From the NCBI RefSeq assembly GCF_001484965.1, contig NZ_LLYY01000036.1, positions 1 to 44,297 of the forward strand: a stretch of DNA of 44,297 nucleotides, written 5' to 3'. The notes under the pieces are model-generated. The model ran no database searches, was not told the origin of the DNA, and saw only the letters and a program-made list of their open reading frames with translations. Position numbers and translations under genes: made by a program. The stretch comes from Shouchella shacheensis (lineage in GTDB: Bacteria; Bacillota; Bacilli; Bacillales; Bacillaceae_D). Each line of letters begins with the position of its first letter. Position 1 is the first letter of the stretch. Below are positions 32,473-40,258 of the stretch, one piece after another.

Positions 32473-33978
32473 TTAGCCCTCCTCTTCATCTTGGTTAGGC
32501 GTAAGCGTCCTTGTTGGCCATTTGATCGCCGAGAAAACGAGACCGACGATTAGTGCTGCACTAGCTACACCCCAGCCGCTTACTAATAAGAACCATGTCG
32601 GCATATCACCGTAGTTAGACTGAAGGTTTTCGACCAAATTAAGCGTAAAGATAACCCCAAGAACGATTGGTGTGACGAACAACAAGCAAATTTTCCACCA
32701 AGACCCAACTTTAAAATCAGAAACCTCATTCATATGGTTTTGTAACGTTGGCAGCTTACGCAAGAACCACGCGACCACGACAACAGAGATAAGTCCTGCA
32801 AAAGCAATTCCGAATTGGTTGATGAAGTAATCAACTGCATCAAGGACATTGATCCCTCCTTGCGTGGCGTAGACAAGCGATATAAGAGCCGCAAGACCAA
32901 CGCCCATCAAGACGGATGTGGTTCGGGAGACGTTAAATTTGTCCTTCACGCCGGAAACATACGTTTCGGAAATCGAAATGAGTGACGAGATTCCTGCTAG
33001 GGCCAAACAGCTAAAGAACAGGACGCCAAAGGCACTGCCGAACCCAGGCATGTTGTTTACGATTTCCGGAAAAACAATGAACGCGAGCCCAATTCCGCTC
33101 GCCACCACTTCATCAACGGCGACTCCTGCAGTCGCCGCCATGAACCCGAGAGCGGCAAAGACCCCAATCCCGGCGAGAAGTTCAAAGCTTGAATTACTAA
33201 AAGCCATAATAAACCCACTGTTATTCAGATCTGTTTTCTTCGGCAAATAGCTCGAATACGTGATCATGATCGCAAACCCAATCGATAAGCTAAAGAAAAT
33301 GTGACCGTAGGCAGCGATCCAAACCCCCGGAGCGGCCATCGCTTCCCAATTCGGTTCAAAAAAAGCGTTTAACCCGTCAAGGGCCCCGTCAAGTGTGAGA
33401 GCGCGAATAACAATAATTAAAAACATAATAACTAGCAACGGGATGAAAATACGATTTGCCCACTCAATCCCTTTCTTCACGCCAGCAAGCATAATGGCAA
33501 AAACGGCTCCCCAGACAATTACTAATGGAATAAGAACGTTTGGATTTAAACTTCCAAGAACACCAGCATCCGTGGCGCTCAAATAATTACCAAAAAAGTG
33601 CGCCTCGGTGTCGCTCCCCCAGCTTTGATTAAAAGCAAAGACTGCATAGGATAGCGCCCACGCAACAATAACAGCATAGTACGTTGAAACGACAAACGAA
33701 ATGGCGACTTGCCACCAGCCAATCCACTCAGCCTTCTTGTTCAAACGTGCATAGGAAAGCGGTGCGGAGCCTCTGTATTTTTGCCCGATTGAGAACTCCA
33801 TTAACAGAAGTGGAATTCCTGCTGTAAGAACGGCAAACAAATACGGAATTAAAAAGGCACCTCCTCCGTTTTCATACGCAACATAGGGAAAACGCCAGAT
33901 GTTTCCAAGTCCGACGGCAGAACCGACCGCAGCTAAAATAAACCCTGCACGCGTCCCCCATTGTTCCCTTTGAGCCAT
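32473..33978 (-). CDS. metP: Sodium-dependent NSS family transporter, MetP-type
   Basis: 501 residues with about 11-12 membrane segments. The N-terminal NSS signature is clear: REQWGTRAGFILAAVGSAVG and GNIWRFPYVAYENGGGAF, which form the sodium and substrate sites around unwound TM1. Linkage to a MetS-like gene points to methionine/alanine uptake; other neutral amino acids remain possible. ATG follows AAAGGAG by 7 bases. A direct repeat lies 85-135 bases upstream of the start. Confidence 0.93.
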   Translation of the reverse strand: MAQREQWGTRAGFILAAVGSAVGLGNIWRFPYVAYENGGGAFLIPYLFAVLTAGIPLLLMEFSIGQKYRGSAPLSYARLNKKAEWIGWWQVAISFVVSTYYAVIVAWALSYAVFAFNQSWGSDTEAHFFGNYLSATDAGVLGSLNPNVLIPLVIVWGAVFAIMLAGVKKGIEWANRIFIPLLVIMFLIIVIRALTLDGALDGLNAFFEPNWEAMAAPGVWIAAYGHIFFSLSIGFAIMITYSSYLPKKTDLNNSGFIMAFSNSSFELLAGIGVFAALGFMAATAGVAVDEVVASGIGLAFIVFPEIVNNMPGFGSAFGVLFFSCLALAGISSLISISETYVSGVKDKFNVSRTTSVLMGVGLAALISLVYATQGGINVLDAVDYFINQFGIAFAGLISVVVVAWFLRKLPTLQNHMNEVSDFKVGSWWKICLLFVTPIVLGVIFTLNLVENLQSNYGDMPTWFLLVSGWGVASAALIVGLVFSAIKWPTRTLTPNQDEEEG

Positions 33979-34061
33979 GTCTCATCACTCCTTTGCTACT
34001 ATAATAGTGCTATGTAGTTCGAATTATTCCACACTTTATCTCGAATGAATCAAAACTATTT

Positions 34062-34112
34062 GAACATTCAAGTGATTAAATTGTAGAGAATTGTCGAACA
34101 TTCTCTTGATTA
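34062..34112 (-). promoter_or_regulatory. Direct repeats upstream of metP, possible operator
   Basis: GAACATTC-N3-TGATTA occurs twice in direct orientation (34062-34078 and 34096-34112), 34 bases apart. The second copy overlaps an inverted repeat AGAGAAT-N8-ATTCTCT (34085-34106). It lies upstream of metP; the regulator is unknown. Confidence 0.4.
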
Positions 34113-34149
34113 TAATTAATCCCGTCCTATTTGTCAAAAAATAAAAAGA

Positions 34150-34336
34150 AGAAAAAGCGCAGGCGGGTTGGGCAGGAGCGAGAATTTCGTGTCAGGACTG
34201 AAAAATCTCGAGCTCCTACCCGCCGCAGCTGGATCAAGAAAGGCGCAGGCGCCCTGCACACGAGCGACAAGTTCTGGAGCGACGGCAGGATTAAGCCCGG
34301 TCTTGGTGAAGAAACGGAGTCGGCACCGAAGCTAGA
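34150..34336 (+). repeat. Modular hairpin repeat array with internal deletions: B-delta + A-delta
   Basis: B unit 34150-34233 lacks its central hairpin: GCGAGAATTT is joined directly to CGTGTCAGGACTG. A unit 34234-34336 lacks the right arm of its central hairpin: GGTCTTGG is joined to TGAAGAAAC. The outer arms remain. The right end GAAGCTAGAC abuts the lysW terminator. The remainder of the 33979-34348 gap is described by the direct-repeat entry. Confidence 0.82.
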
Positions 34337-34367
34337 CAAAAAAGCGCCCTAAAAAGGAACGCTTTTC
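34337..34367 (-). terminator. Terminator of lysW
   Basis: Minus strand AAAAGCG..CC, 6-base loop, GG..CGCTTTTTTG; overlaps the stop codon. Confidence 0.7.
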
Positions 34368-35971
34368 TTTGCTTGTTTGTTGATGCCAAGAAGAATTAGA
34401 ATCGCTACTAGCAGCAAAACGAATGCCGTCGCAAGACCTGTCCAGACATTACCATAGCCCAGGCCAATAAAGGCGAAAAAGGAGATCACAGCAGCTAGAA
34501 TCGCGTACGGCAGCTGTGTCATAACGTGATCCATATGATCGCTCCCGGATCCGGCTGAGGATAAAATCGTCGTATCCGATATCGGAGAAATATGATCACC
34601 AAAGATCGAGCCTGCGAGAACCGCTGCAAACATTGGAATGATCATCGTTACATCAAGGGTGTTCGCCATCTCTCCCGCAATGGGGAGCAAAATCCCAAAC
34701 GTTCCCCACGAGGTTCCTGTTGCAACTGCCGTGACTCCAGCAACAACGAAAATCATTGCCGGAAGCAAGCGTACATCGACGCTGCCATCCACTAATGAAG
34801 CAAGGTACGCGCCTGTCCCAAGACGGTCAATCATCTCAATCGTTGTCCAGGCAAGGAGCAAAATCCCAATGGCAGGCATCATCGACTTCAGACCAGCCAA
34901 GAGCGCAGCGTTCAACTTAGAGGTTGTTGGCTTAGCAAACAGGATAGAAAGCAAGGCTACCACAAAACCAATGATTCCTCCCATCACAAGGGAAAGCCCG
35001 ATGTCTGTATACTCAAGCATCGAGAGGAGCGATACAGTCACACCATCTCCTCGAGCCCCCACTGCTCCCGTATAGAATAACAGCGAAACAGTAGAGATAA
35101 CGAGGGCGAGAATCGGGTAAAACAAATGGCCAATGCGCCCGCCTTTGAGTGTCTCCGTTTCGCCAACATCCCCCGCAGGCCTACCTTTTTTCGGATCGGT
35201 TAACGCCCCCGTCGACTGCGCTCTTTCCTCATGCGTTCGCATTAGCCCTACGTCCAAATTAAACACGATCACAAGGACAACAAGCGAAAGAGCGACAATG
35301 GCATACAAATTCATCGGGATCGTATAAAGGAAGGCCTGGAACCCGCTATAATCGGTAATGCCATATGTGGCGAGAATGGAAGCCATCGTTCCGATGATAA
35401 AAGCCCCCCAGCTTGAGAGCGGCATTATGACGCATACAGGCGCCGCTGTGGAGTCGACAATGTAAGCAAGTTTCGCCCGCGACACGCGAAAGCGGTCAGT
35501 CACCGGACGGCTGATGTTTCCTACCGTCAAGCTGTTAAAATAATCATCAATAAAAATAACGATTCCTAAAATCACCGGTAGAAAAAGCGAGCTTTTACGC
35601 GTCTGCATCCGCTTTGCAGCCCAGTCCGCAAACGCCTTGCTGCCGCCCGAAAAGGTGACGAGGCTTGCAAGCATTCCGAGAAAAAGCAGGAAGAGCATAA
35701 TCAAGAGCTCCCAGTCGTTGAGCGCAAATCCACTTTCAGCGATTGCCGACACCACACCCCCAAACCTCGGTGCGTCTACGGCTTCAAACGAAAAGATAAA
35801 TCCGGCAATGGTTTGAAAAATGCCTGCAAGCGCCTTGAACGGCTGAAAGTCAAAGGCCATTAGCGCCCCGACGAGAATCGCGATGCCAAGTGATAGAAAG
35901 ACACGCCTCGTTACAATGACTAGCAGCAGCGCAAGCACTGGTGGAATAAGTGAATAGATCGTTTCAGTCAT
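34349..35971 (-). CDS. lysW: NhaC-family carrier, predicted lysine transporter LysW
   Basis: 540 residues, about 12 membrane segments, NhaC family (usually annotated Na+/H+ antiporter). Typical segments: GIVIFIDDYFNSLTVGNIS (about 135-153), VDSTAAPVCVIMPLSSWGA (about 170-188) and SIFGDHISPISDTTILSS. A lysine riboswitch with its terminator lies directly upstream, and NhaC-family genes under lysine riboswitches were predicted to be lysine transporters (LysW). Lysine import is thus more likely than pH homeostasis, though sodium coupling is plausible. ATG 35971 follows AAAGGAG by 5 bases. Confidence 0.87.
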   Translation of the reverse strand: MTETIYSLIPPVLALLLVIVTRRVFLSLGIAILVGALMAFDFQPFKALAGIFQTIAGFIFSFEAVDAPRFGGVVSAIAESGFALNDWELLIMLFLLFLGMLASLVTFSGGSKAFADWAAKRMQTRKSSLFLPVILGIVIFIDDYFNSLTVGNISRPVTDRFRVSRAKLAYIVDSTAAPVCVIMPLSSWGAFIIGTMASILATYGITDYSGFQAFLYTIPMNLYAIVALSLVVLVIVFNLDVGLMRTHEERAQSTGALTDPKKGRPAGDVGETETLKGGRIGHLFYPILALVISTVSLLFYTGAVGARGDGVTVSLLSMLEYTDIGLSLVMGGIIGFVVALLSILFAKPTTSKLNAALLAGLKSMMPAIGILLLAWTTIEMIDRLGTGAYLASLVDGSVDVRLLPAMIFVVAGVTAVATGTSWGTFGILLPIAGEMANTLDVTMIIPMFAAVLAGSIFGDHISPISDTTILSSAGSGSDHMDHVMTQLPYAILAAVISFFAFIGLGYGNVWTGLATAFVLLLVAILILLGINKQAKKSVPF

Positions 35972-36007
35972 AGTTTCTCCTTTCAAGAGAGGTTGTCACA
36001 AAAGTTC

Positions 36008-36036
36008 AGGCGGGTCGATCACTCGCCATAGCTAGA
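36008..36036 (+). repeat. Minimal remnant of a hairpin repeat unit
   Basis: CAGGCGGGTCGA joined to CACTCGCCATAGCTAGAC: both outer ends of a unit with the whole centre missing. It abuts the T-tract of the lysine riboswitch terminator. Confidence 0.55.
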
Positions 36037-36290
36037 CAAAAAAAAGACAATCACAGAAGAACTCTGTCATTGTCATGCAACAAACAGCCCCGTCGCTTGT
36101 AGTTCTCCACAACTATTTGTGGCAGTCCGGCACCTGTTGAATGCCGTCCCAGCTGAGAAAAGAGTGGCCCCTTTCCTGCTTCGGCAAAAATGCCTTTCTG
36201 CTTCCCTCGTCGCTGCCTGGCTCCGAAAGCATACTCTTCATTTTTGCACCTCTACCTCATCATCTAGACAAGGCGTTCTATTCATTTTTC
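36037..36290 (-). promoter_or_regulatory. Lysine riboswitch (L-box) with terminator
   Basis: Minus strand. Conserved L-box pieces appear in order: GAGGTAGAGGTGC, then GAAGAGTATGC (36261-36229), TTTTTGCCGAAGCAGG (about 36193-36178), GGACTGCCACAAATAG.. (P5 hairpin CCAC..GTGG, 36122-36107), and CTAC (36102-36099), which closes the aptamer with GTAG. The expression platform is a terminator, GACAATGACAG..CTGTGATTGTC followed by TTTTTTTT (36074-36037). Lysine binding is expected to favour termination and shut off lysW. Confidence 0.9.
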
Positions 36291-36296
36291 AAACTG

Positions 36297-36325
36297 ATCC
36301 TACCACAGATCTAGGCAAGCATCAA
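36297..36325 (-). promoter_or_regulatory. Promoter of the riboswitch-lysW transcript
   Basis: Minus strand TTGATG (36325-36320), 17-base spacer, TAGGAT (36302-36297), just after the yunB stop; predicted start about 36290, immediately before the L-box. Confidence 0.5.
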
Positions 36326-36329
36326 TGGA

Positions 36330-37085
36330 TTACGGGCCGTTATTTTCTTCCTGTTCTATTTCTTCTGCAGGAATGGCTGGAGCGGGCGGGAGAATCGATC
36401 CGCCCTGCCCTCCTTCCATGTAATAGTTCGGTACCTCCCCTGGGATAACCGCAAGACCCGCAGGGAGCGTGACGCTTACGTTTTCTGTTGCCACGCTAAA
36501 AGGAAGAATCACTTGCACCCTTACATCCACTTCCATACTTAACGATACTCTCGTATTATTAATCCCGACTCGTTCTATTTCGTCCACCATATCAACTTTC
36601 GCATCACTAACCGTCTGAAAGCGAATCGGAATCGGTGGACCAAGATCGTTTAAGAGCGCATTATTTAGCGCACGGCCAAGCGGGATGCTATAGACGATAT
36701 CCCCTTCGCCCCCCTCGCTATTCATCTCTCCAGCTTGAATTTGATTCAACACACTGTGAACTTCTCCAATCGCGTTGCCCATAACTTCATTGTACATACG
36801 AGAGTCAGCCTGGAAGGTACCGTTTTCGTCAATTAGAATCATTTCAGACATATCATAGTCCCCCAACTGATGGGAGAGCGCTTCATGAATGGCATGGTTA
36901 GCAATTCGGTCGATTTCCACACTAGCAATTTCTGTTAGAACTGGACGAAGTTGTTGGTCGACGTACCGAAGCCCTAGAACTGTAAGTATGGCAAAAACGA
37001 GCAAGGAAATGAGGAGCACATAGCGAAAAGGAAGCGGCCCTCTTTGTCGCTGCTGCTTGATTGGCTGTGTCTTCCACTTTTTCAC
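36330..37085 (-). CDS. yunB: Sporulation protein YunB
   Basis: 251 residues. One N-terminal membrane anchor (about 20-42), then an extracytoplasmic domain with ASVEIDRIANHAIHEAL and the C-terminal VSVTLPAGLAVIPGEVPNYYM region typical of YunB. Required for normal sporulation in B. subtilis (sigma-E regulon); biochemical role unknown. The start is a GTG at 37085 with GGAGG 8 bases upstream. It follows dfrA here, whereas in B. subtilis it is beside lytH and yunC. Confidence 0.9.
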   Translation of the reverse strand: MKKWKTQPIKQQRQRGPLPFRYVLLISLLVFAILTVLGLRYVDQQLRPVLTEIASVEIDRIANHAIHEALSHQLGDYDMSEMILIDENGTFQADSRMYNEVMGNAIGEVHSVLNQIQAGEMNSEGGEGDIVYSIPLGRALNNALLNDLGPPIPIRFQTVSDAKVDMVDEIERVGINNTRVSLSMEVDVRVQVILPFSVATENVSVTLPAGLAVIPGEVPNYYMEGGQGGSILPPAPAIPAEEIEQEENNGP

Positions 37086-37150
37086 TTCCACCACCTCCAC
37101 TACAATTCTTATGCAGTGGCGCTGGGAGTTTGACCAAAAAATTACACGAG

Positions 37151-37633
37151 CTAATGCCTTATATATGTCCGAAACTCGTGAGGATAGCGATTTTTCTCAT
37201 CCATCGTCCCACGCACGGATTCGACAAGTTCCCATTTACGTTCATCGATTCCTGGAGCAAATGTATCACCGTCAAACACATGTTCAATCACGGTCACATA
37301 TTGCTTGTCACTTACATCCCAAAGCAGTTTAAAAAGTTCAGCCCCACCAATGACAAACGTCTCTTCCTCACTGGAGGCAAGATCCAGCAGCTCTTTTTTA
37401 CTATGGATCACTTTCACGCCCTCCGCTGTAAAATTAGCATCGCGGGTGAGAACCACGTTTTTTCTGTTTGGCAACGGTTTGCCAATCGATTGATAGGTTT
37501 TCCTTCCCATCACAATGGTGTGCCCGGTCGTGACTTGCTTGAAATGGCGCAAGTCCGCAGGCAAATACCAGGGCAACTCATTATTCTTGCCAATTGCCCT
37601 TTCCTGATCCATCGCATACACAAAAGAAATCAT
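37151..37633 (-). CDS. dfrA: Dihydrofolate reductase
   Basis: 160 residues, NADPH-dependent reduction of dihydrofolate. N-terminal [20 protein letters not shown] with the catalytic region [13 protein letters not shown] (about 20-32), and [15 protein letters not shown] and FVIGGAELF motifs for NADPH. The ATG overlaps the thyA stop by 4 bases, the classical thyA-dfrA pairing that recycles the dihydrofolate made by ThyA. Confidence 0.97.
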   Translation of the reverse strand: MISFVYAMDQERAIGKNNELPWYLPADLRHFKQVTTGHTIVMGRKTYQSIGKPLPNRKNVVLTRDANFTAEGVKVIHSKKELLDLASSEEETFVIGGAELFKLLWDVSDKQYVTVIEHVFDGDTFAPGIDERKWELVESVRGTMDEKNRYPHEFRTYIRH

Positions 37634-38424
37634 ACTGACACCTGTGCCTTAATATGCGGATGGGGATCGTAGCCTTCGAGTTTGAAATCATCGAATGTGA
37701 ACGCGAATAGGTCCTTCACTTCCGGATTGAGGACCATTTTCGGCAGTGGCCGCGGCTCTCTCGTTAGCTGAAGCTTCGCTTGCTCCAAGTGGTTGGAATA
37801 CAAGTGCGCGTCTCCAAGCGTATGAACGAAATCGCCAGGCTCAAGATCGCAAGCTTGCGCCATCATCATCGTCAGCAAGGCATACGAAGCAATGTTAAAA
37901 GGCACACCAAGAAAGATGTCGGCACTGCGCTGGTAAAGCTGGCAGGAAAGCTTGCCATCATTCACGTAGAACTGAAACAGGCAGTGACAAGGGGCGAGTG
38001 CCATTTGGTCCACTTCTGCCGGATTCCATGCGCTGACAATCAGGCGCCTCGAATCAGGGTTGGTCTTAATTTGTCGGAGCACGTCCGAAATTTGGTCGAC
38101 AACCTCCCCGTTTGCCCCTTCCCACGAGCGCCACTGCTTTCCGTAGACAGGCCCCAATTCCCCGTCTTCGTCCGCCCATTCATTCCAAATGCGCACACCG
38201 TTTTCCTGCAAATAACGAACGTTCGTGTCTCCCTTCAGAAACCAAAGAAGTTCATGAATGATCGAGCGTAAATGCAGTTTTTTTGTTGTCACAAGAGGAA
38301 ACCCTTCTTGCAAATCAACGCGCATTTGATAGCCAAATGTGCTCACTGTGCCAGTGCCTGTCCGATCAGATTTTTGCGAGCCGGCCTTTAGCACGTGCTC
38401 GCATAGTTGCAAATACTGCTTCAT
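37630..38424 (-). CDS. thyA: Thymidylate synthase
   Basis: 264 residues, methylating dUMP to dTMP with methylene-tetrahydrofolate. The catalytic cysteine is in [12 protein letters not shown] (about residue 146); SDRTGTGT near the N-terminus and [19 protein letters not shown] are intact. ATG 38424 gives the standard ThyA length of 264; a GTG four codons upstream is less likely. Coupled to dfrA by a 4-base overlap. The pair interrupts the yunB-yunC neighbourhood known from B. subtilis. Confidence 0.97.
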   Translation of the reverse strand: MKQYLQLCEHVLKAGSQKSDRTGTGTVSTFGYQMRVDLQEGFPLVTTKKLHLRSIIHELLWFLKGDTNVRYLQENGVRIWNEWADEDGELGPVYGKQWRSWEGANGEVVDQISDVLRQIKTNPDSRRLIVSAWNPAEVDQMALAPCHCLFQFYVNDGKLSCQLYQRSADIFLGVPFNIASYALLTMMMAQACDLEPGDFVHTLGDAHLYSNHLEQAKLQLTREPRPLPKMVLNPEVKDLFAFTFDDFKLEGYDPHPHIKAQVSV

Positions 38425-38465
38425 CTCTACTTTCACCTTTTCTAGTTCATATTTGGACAGTCATC

Positions 38466-38777
38466 TTACTGCGACTTTGCCATTTTCACAAGCGCGTCTC
38501 TTCCCATTGTCCCGGCGCTGATGCCAATGTCTTCACACGCATATGTCACCGATTCTAATGGAGCGTCAAGAAGCTGCTCGATGGTACGAACGCCTACGGC
38601 CCTCCCCGCCATAATTCCGCGATCCGCTAACTTTTCATTTAAAAGGCCGACATCAAGCGCCCCACACATAATGTAGCCTGCTTCGCACGTAACCGCCATG
38701 AAGTTTGTCTTTGGAAGTTTCACGGTTATGGCTACAAACTGCTCTCCATTGACGACGATTGGCGACATTTCCACCAT
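38466..38777 (-). CDS. yunC: YunC family protein (DUF1805)
   Basis: 103 residues, DUF1805. Family segments: CEAGYIMCGALDVGLLNEKL and RAVGVRTIEQLLDAPL. Small alpha/beta protein of unknown function, present in many spore formers. ATG 38777 follows AAAGGAG by 8 bases. Confidence 0.92.
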   Translation of the reverse strand: MVEMSPIVVNGEQFVAITVKLPKTNFMAVTCEAGYIMCGALDVGLLNEKLADRGIMAGRAVGVRTIEQLLDAPLESVTYACEDIGISAGTMGRDALVKMAKSQ

Positions 38778-38838
38778 TACGACCACTCCTTTTCATCTGA
38801 TTCCTCACAGACTATGATGCAATGGGCGCATGCGTGCA

Positions 38839-40206
38839 TCACATTGCTTGTTTTTTTACCATCGAAAGAAGAACATCGCGAAGAAACTCAGGGAGAAAGT
38901 ATTCCTTCTTTTTCGCAGCAGCAATATCCGGGAACAAAAAACCAAAGGTGTACATGTCAAGGGTCGCAAGCAAATAGGTCTTTTCCTTTTTCAACGGCTC
39001 TCCAAAAACGCGAATGTCCATCACGTTCCCACTCGGCGAGAGTTCGATATCAAATCCTGTAAAGAGCGTGACCCCAAGAACTTTTCCGCGAAAACCAAAG
39101 CCTTTAAGCTCGAGCTCTCGTATTTCATCGGTATGAGCGCGCTCAATTGTCGACTTTAGCTCAGCACCTGTCAGTTCAACGACACATGGGTTAATGGGAT
39201 GCGGGCAAATTCGGTGCAAATCCCCATATGTGAGTTCTCCTGCATGCAACGTTTCAAGCAATACGCCCGAACTCATCATGCCAAGCTGGCACTCACACCA
39301 GTTCACAAGCTCATCACAGAGGAGTTGTCCCCCTTCCGATACCTCTTGCCAGGAAACAGGAAGCGGCCGTGCGAGCTCTGCTGCTGGCTGATTGAGCGCC
39401 ATCATCGCTTCCTCCGTCAACTCTGCCAAAAGGGCTGCCGTTGCTTCATCAGGTGCTAGCACGGACGTTTCTAAGAGCTCCGTTTCCGCTCGCTGCAGTT
39501 TATGGGAGGTCTCGGAGAAGAAAAGGTTGAGCTCTCCTAAGTAACGTCCGTGTTTACCAGCCTGCGTAATGAGTGTATGGCCCACCCGCTTTCCTCTCTC
39601 TAACACATGGTGCGTGTGGGCTCCTATAATGATATCAATCTCCGGGATCGTCTTGGCGATCTCCTCATCGCGAAATAGACCGAGATGGGAGAGCATAATC
39701 AACGCGTCGACCTCGGGACGCAACTTTGCCACAAGACGCTCCAAAATCTCAAAGCTAGCCTCCAATGTCCAGCCGATCTCATTGTAGAAATCGACCATTG
39801 GCGCGGTGTAGCCAATATACCCTACCTTTATTCCGTTTGGCATCGTCTCTGTCGCAAAAGGTTCCATCCACGAAGGCCTAGCTCCCGTCTTCGTATCAAT
39901 CATGTTCGCAACGAGGACAGGAAAATTGGCAGCTTCATACATCGCGTGGGTCATTTCCTTCGAGAACGTTACGCCCTCGTTGTTGCCAAGCGTCGCATAG
40001 TCAACACCTGCCGCATTGAGAAGACGAATGTTCCCGAGCCCAGCCGTCGCCTCAGTCATCGGGTTGACGCGATCCGCATGGTCACCCAAATCGAGAAAAC
40101 GCGTTAGAGCATCTCGGTTTTTTCTCACATGCCCGACAATATTCGGCCAGTAGTCAAAGCCACTGTGAATATCGTTACTGTAATACAATTTCAGCCGCTT
40201 TGACAT
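38839..40206 (-). CDS. yunD: Metallophosphatase/5'-nucleotidase family protein (YunD)
   Basis: 455 residues. N-terminal calcineurin-like phosphoesterase domain with metal motifs YSNDIHSG, LGDHADR, TLGNNEG, LSHLG and GAHTHH (within about residues 8-205), and a C-terminal 5'-nucleotidase domain (about 260-420). No signal peptide, unlike secreted UshA-type enzymes, so cytoplasmic; YunD is proposed to act on small phosphorylated substrates. ATG follows GGAGG by about 9 bases. Confidence 0.93.
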   Translation of the reverse strand: MSKRLKLYYSNDIHSGFDYWPNIVGHVRKNRDALTRFLDLGDHADRVNPMTEATAGLGNIRLLNAAGVDYATLGNNEGVTFSKEMTHAMYEAANFPVLVANMIDTKTGARPSWMEPFATETMPNGIKVGYIGYTAPMVDFYNEIGWTLEASFEILERLVAKLRPEVDALIMLSHLGLFRDEEIAKTIPEIDIIIGAHTHHVLERGKRVGHTLITQAGKHGRYLGELNLFFSETSHKLQRAETELLETSVLAPDEATAALLAELTEEAMMALNQPAAELARPLPVSWQEVSEGGQLLCDELVNWCECQLGMMSSGVLLETLHAGELTYGDLHRICPHPINPCVVELTGAELKSTIERAHTDEIRELELKGFGFRGKVLGVTLFTGFDIELSPSGNVMDIRVFGEPLKKEKTYLLATLDMYTFGFLFPDIAAAKKKEYFLPEFLRDVLLSMVKKQAM

Positions 40207-40258
40207 GTGTGACTCCCTCCAAAAATCTCTCTACCATTAATGATACCATCTCAACTCG

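Noticed and set aside
38800-38850. GC-rich palindrome between yunD and yunC (GATGCA..TGCATC) as a terminator
   Set aside because: No T-tract follows on either strand.
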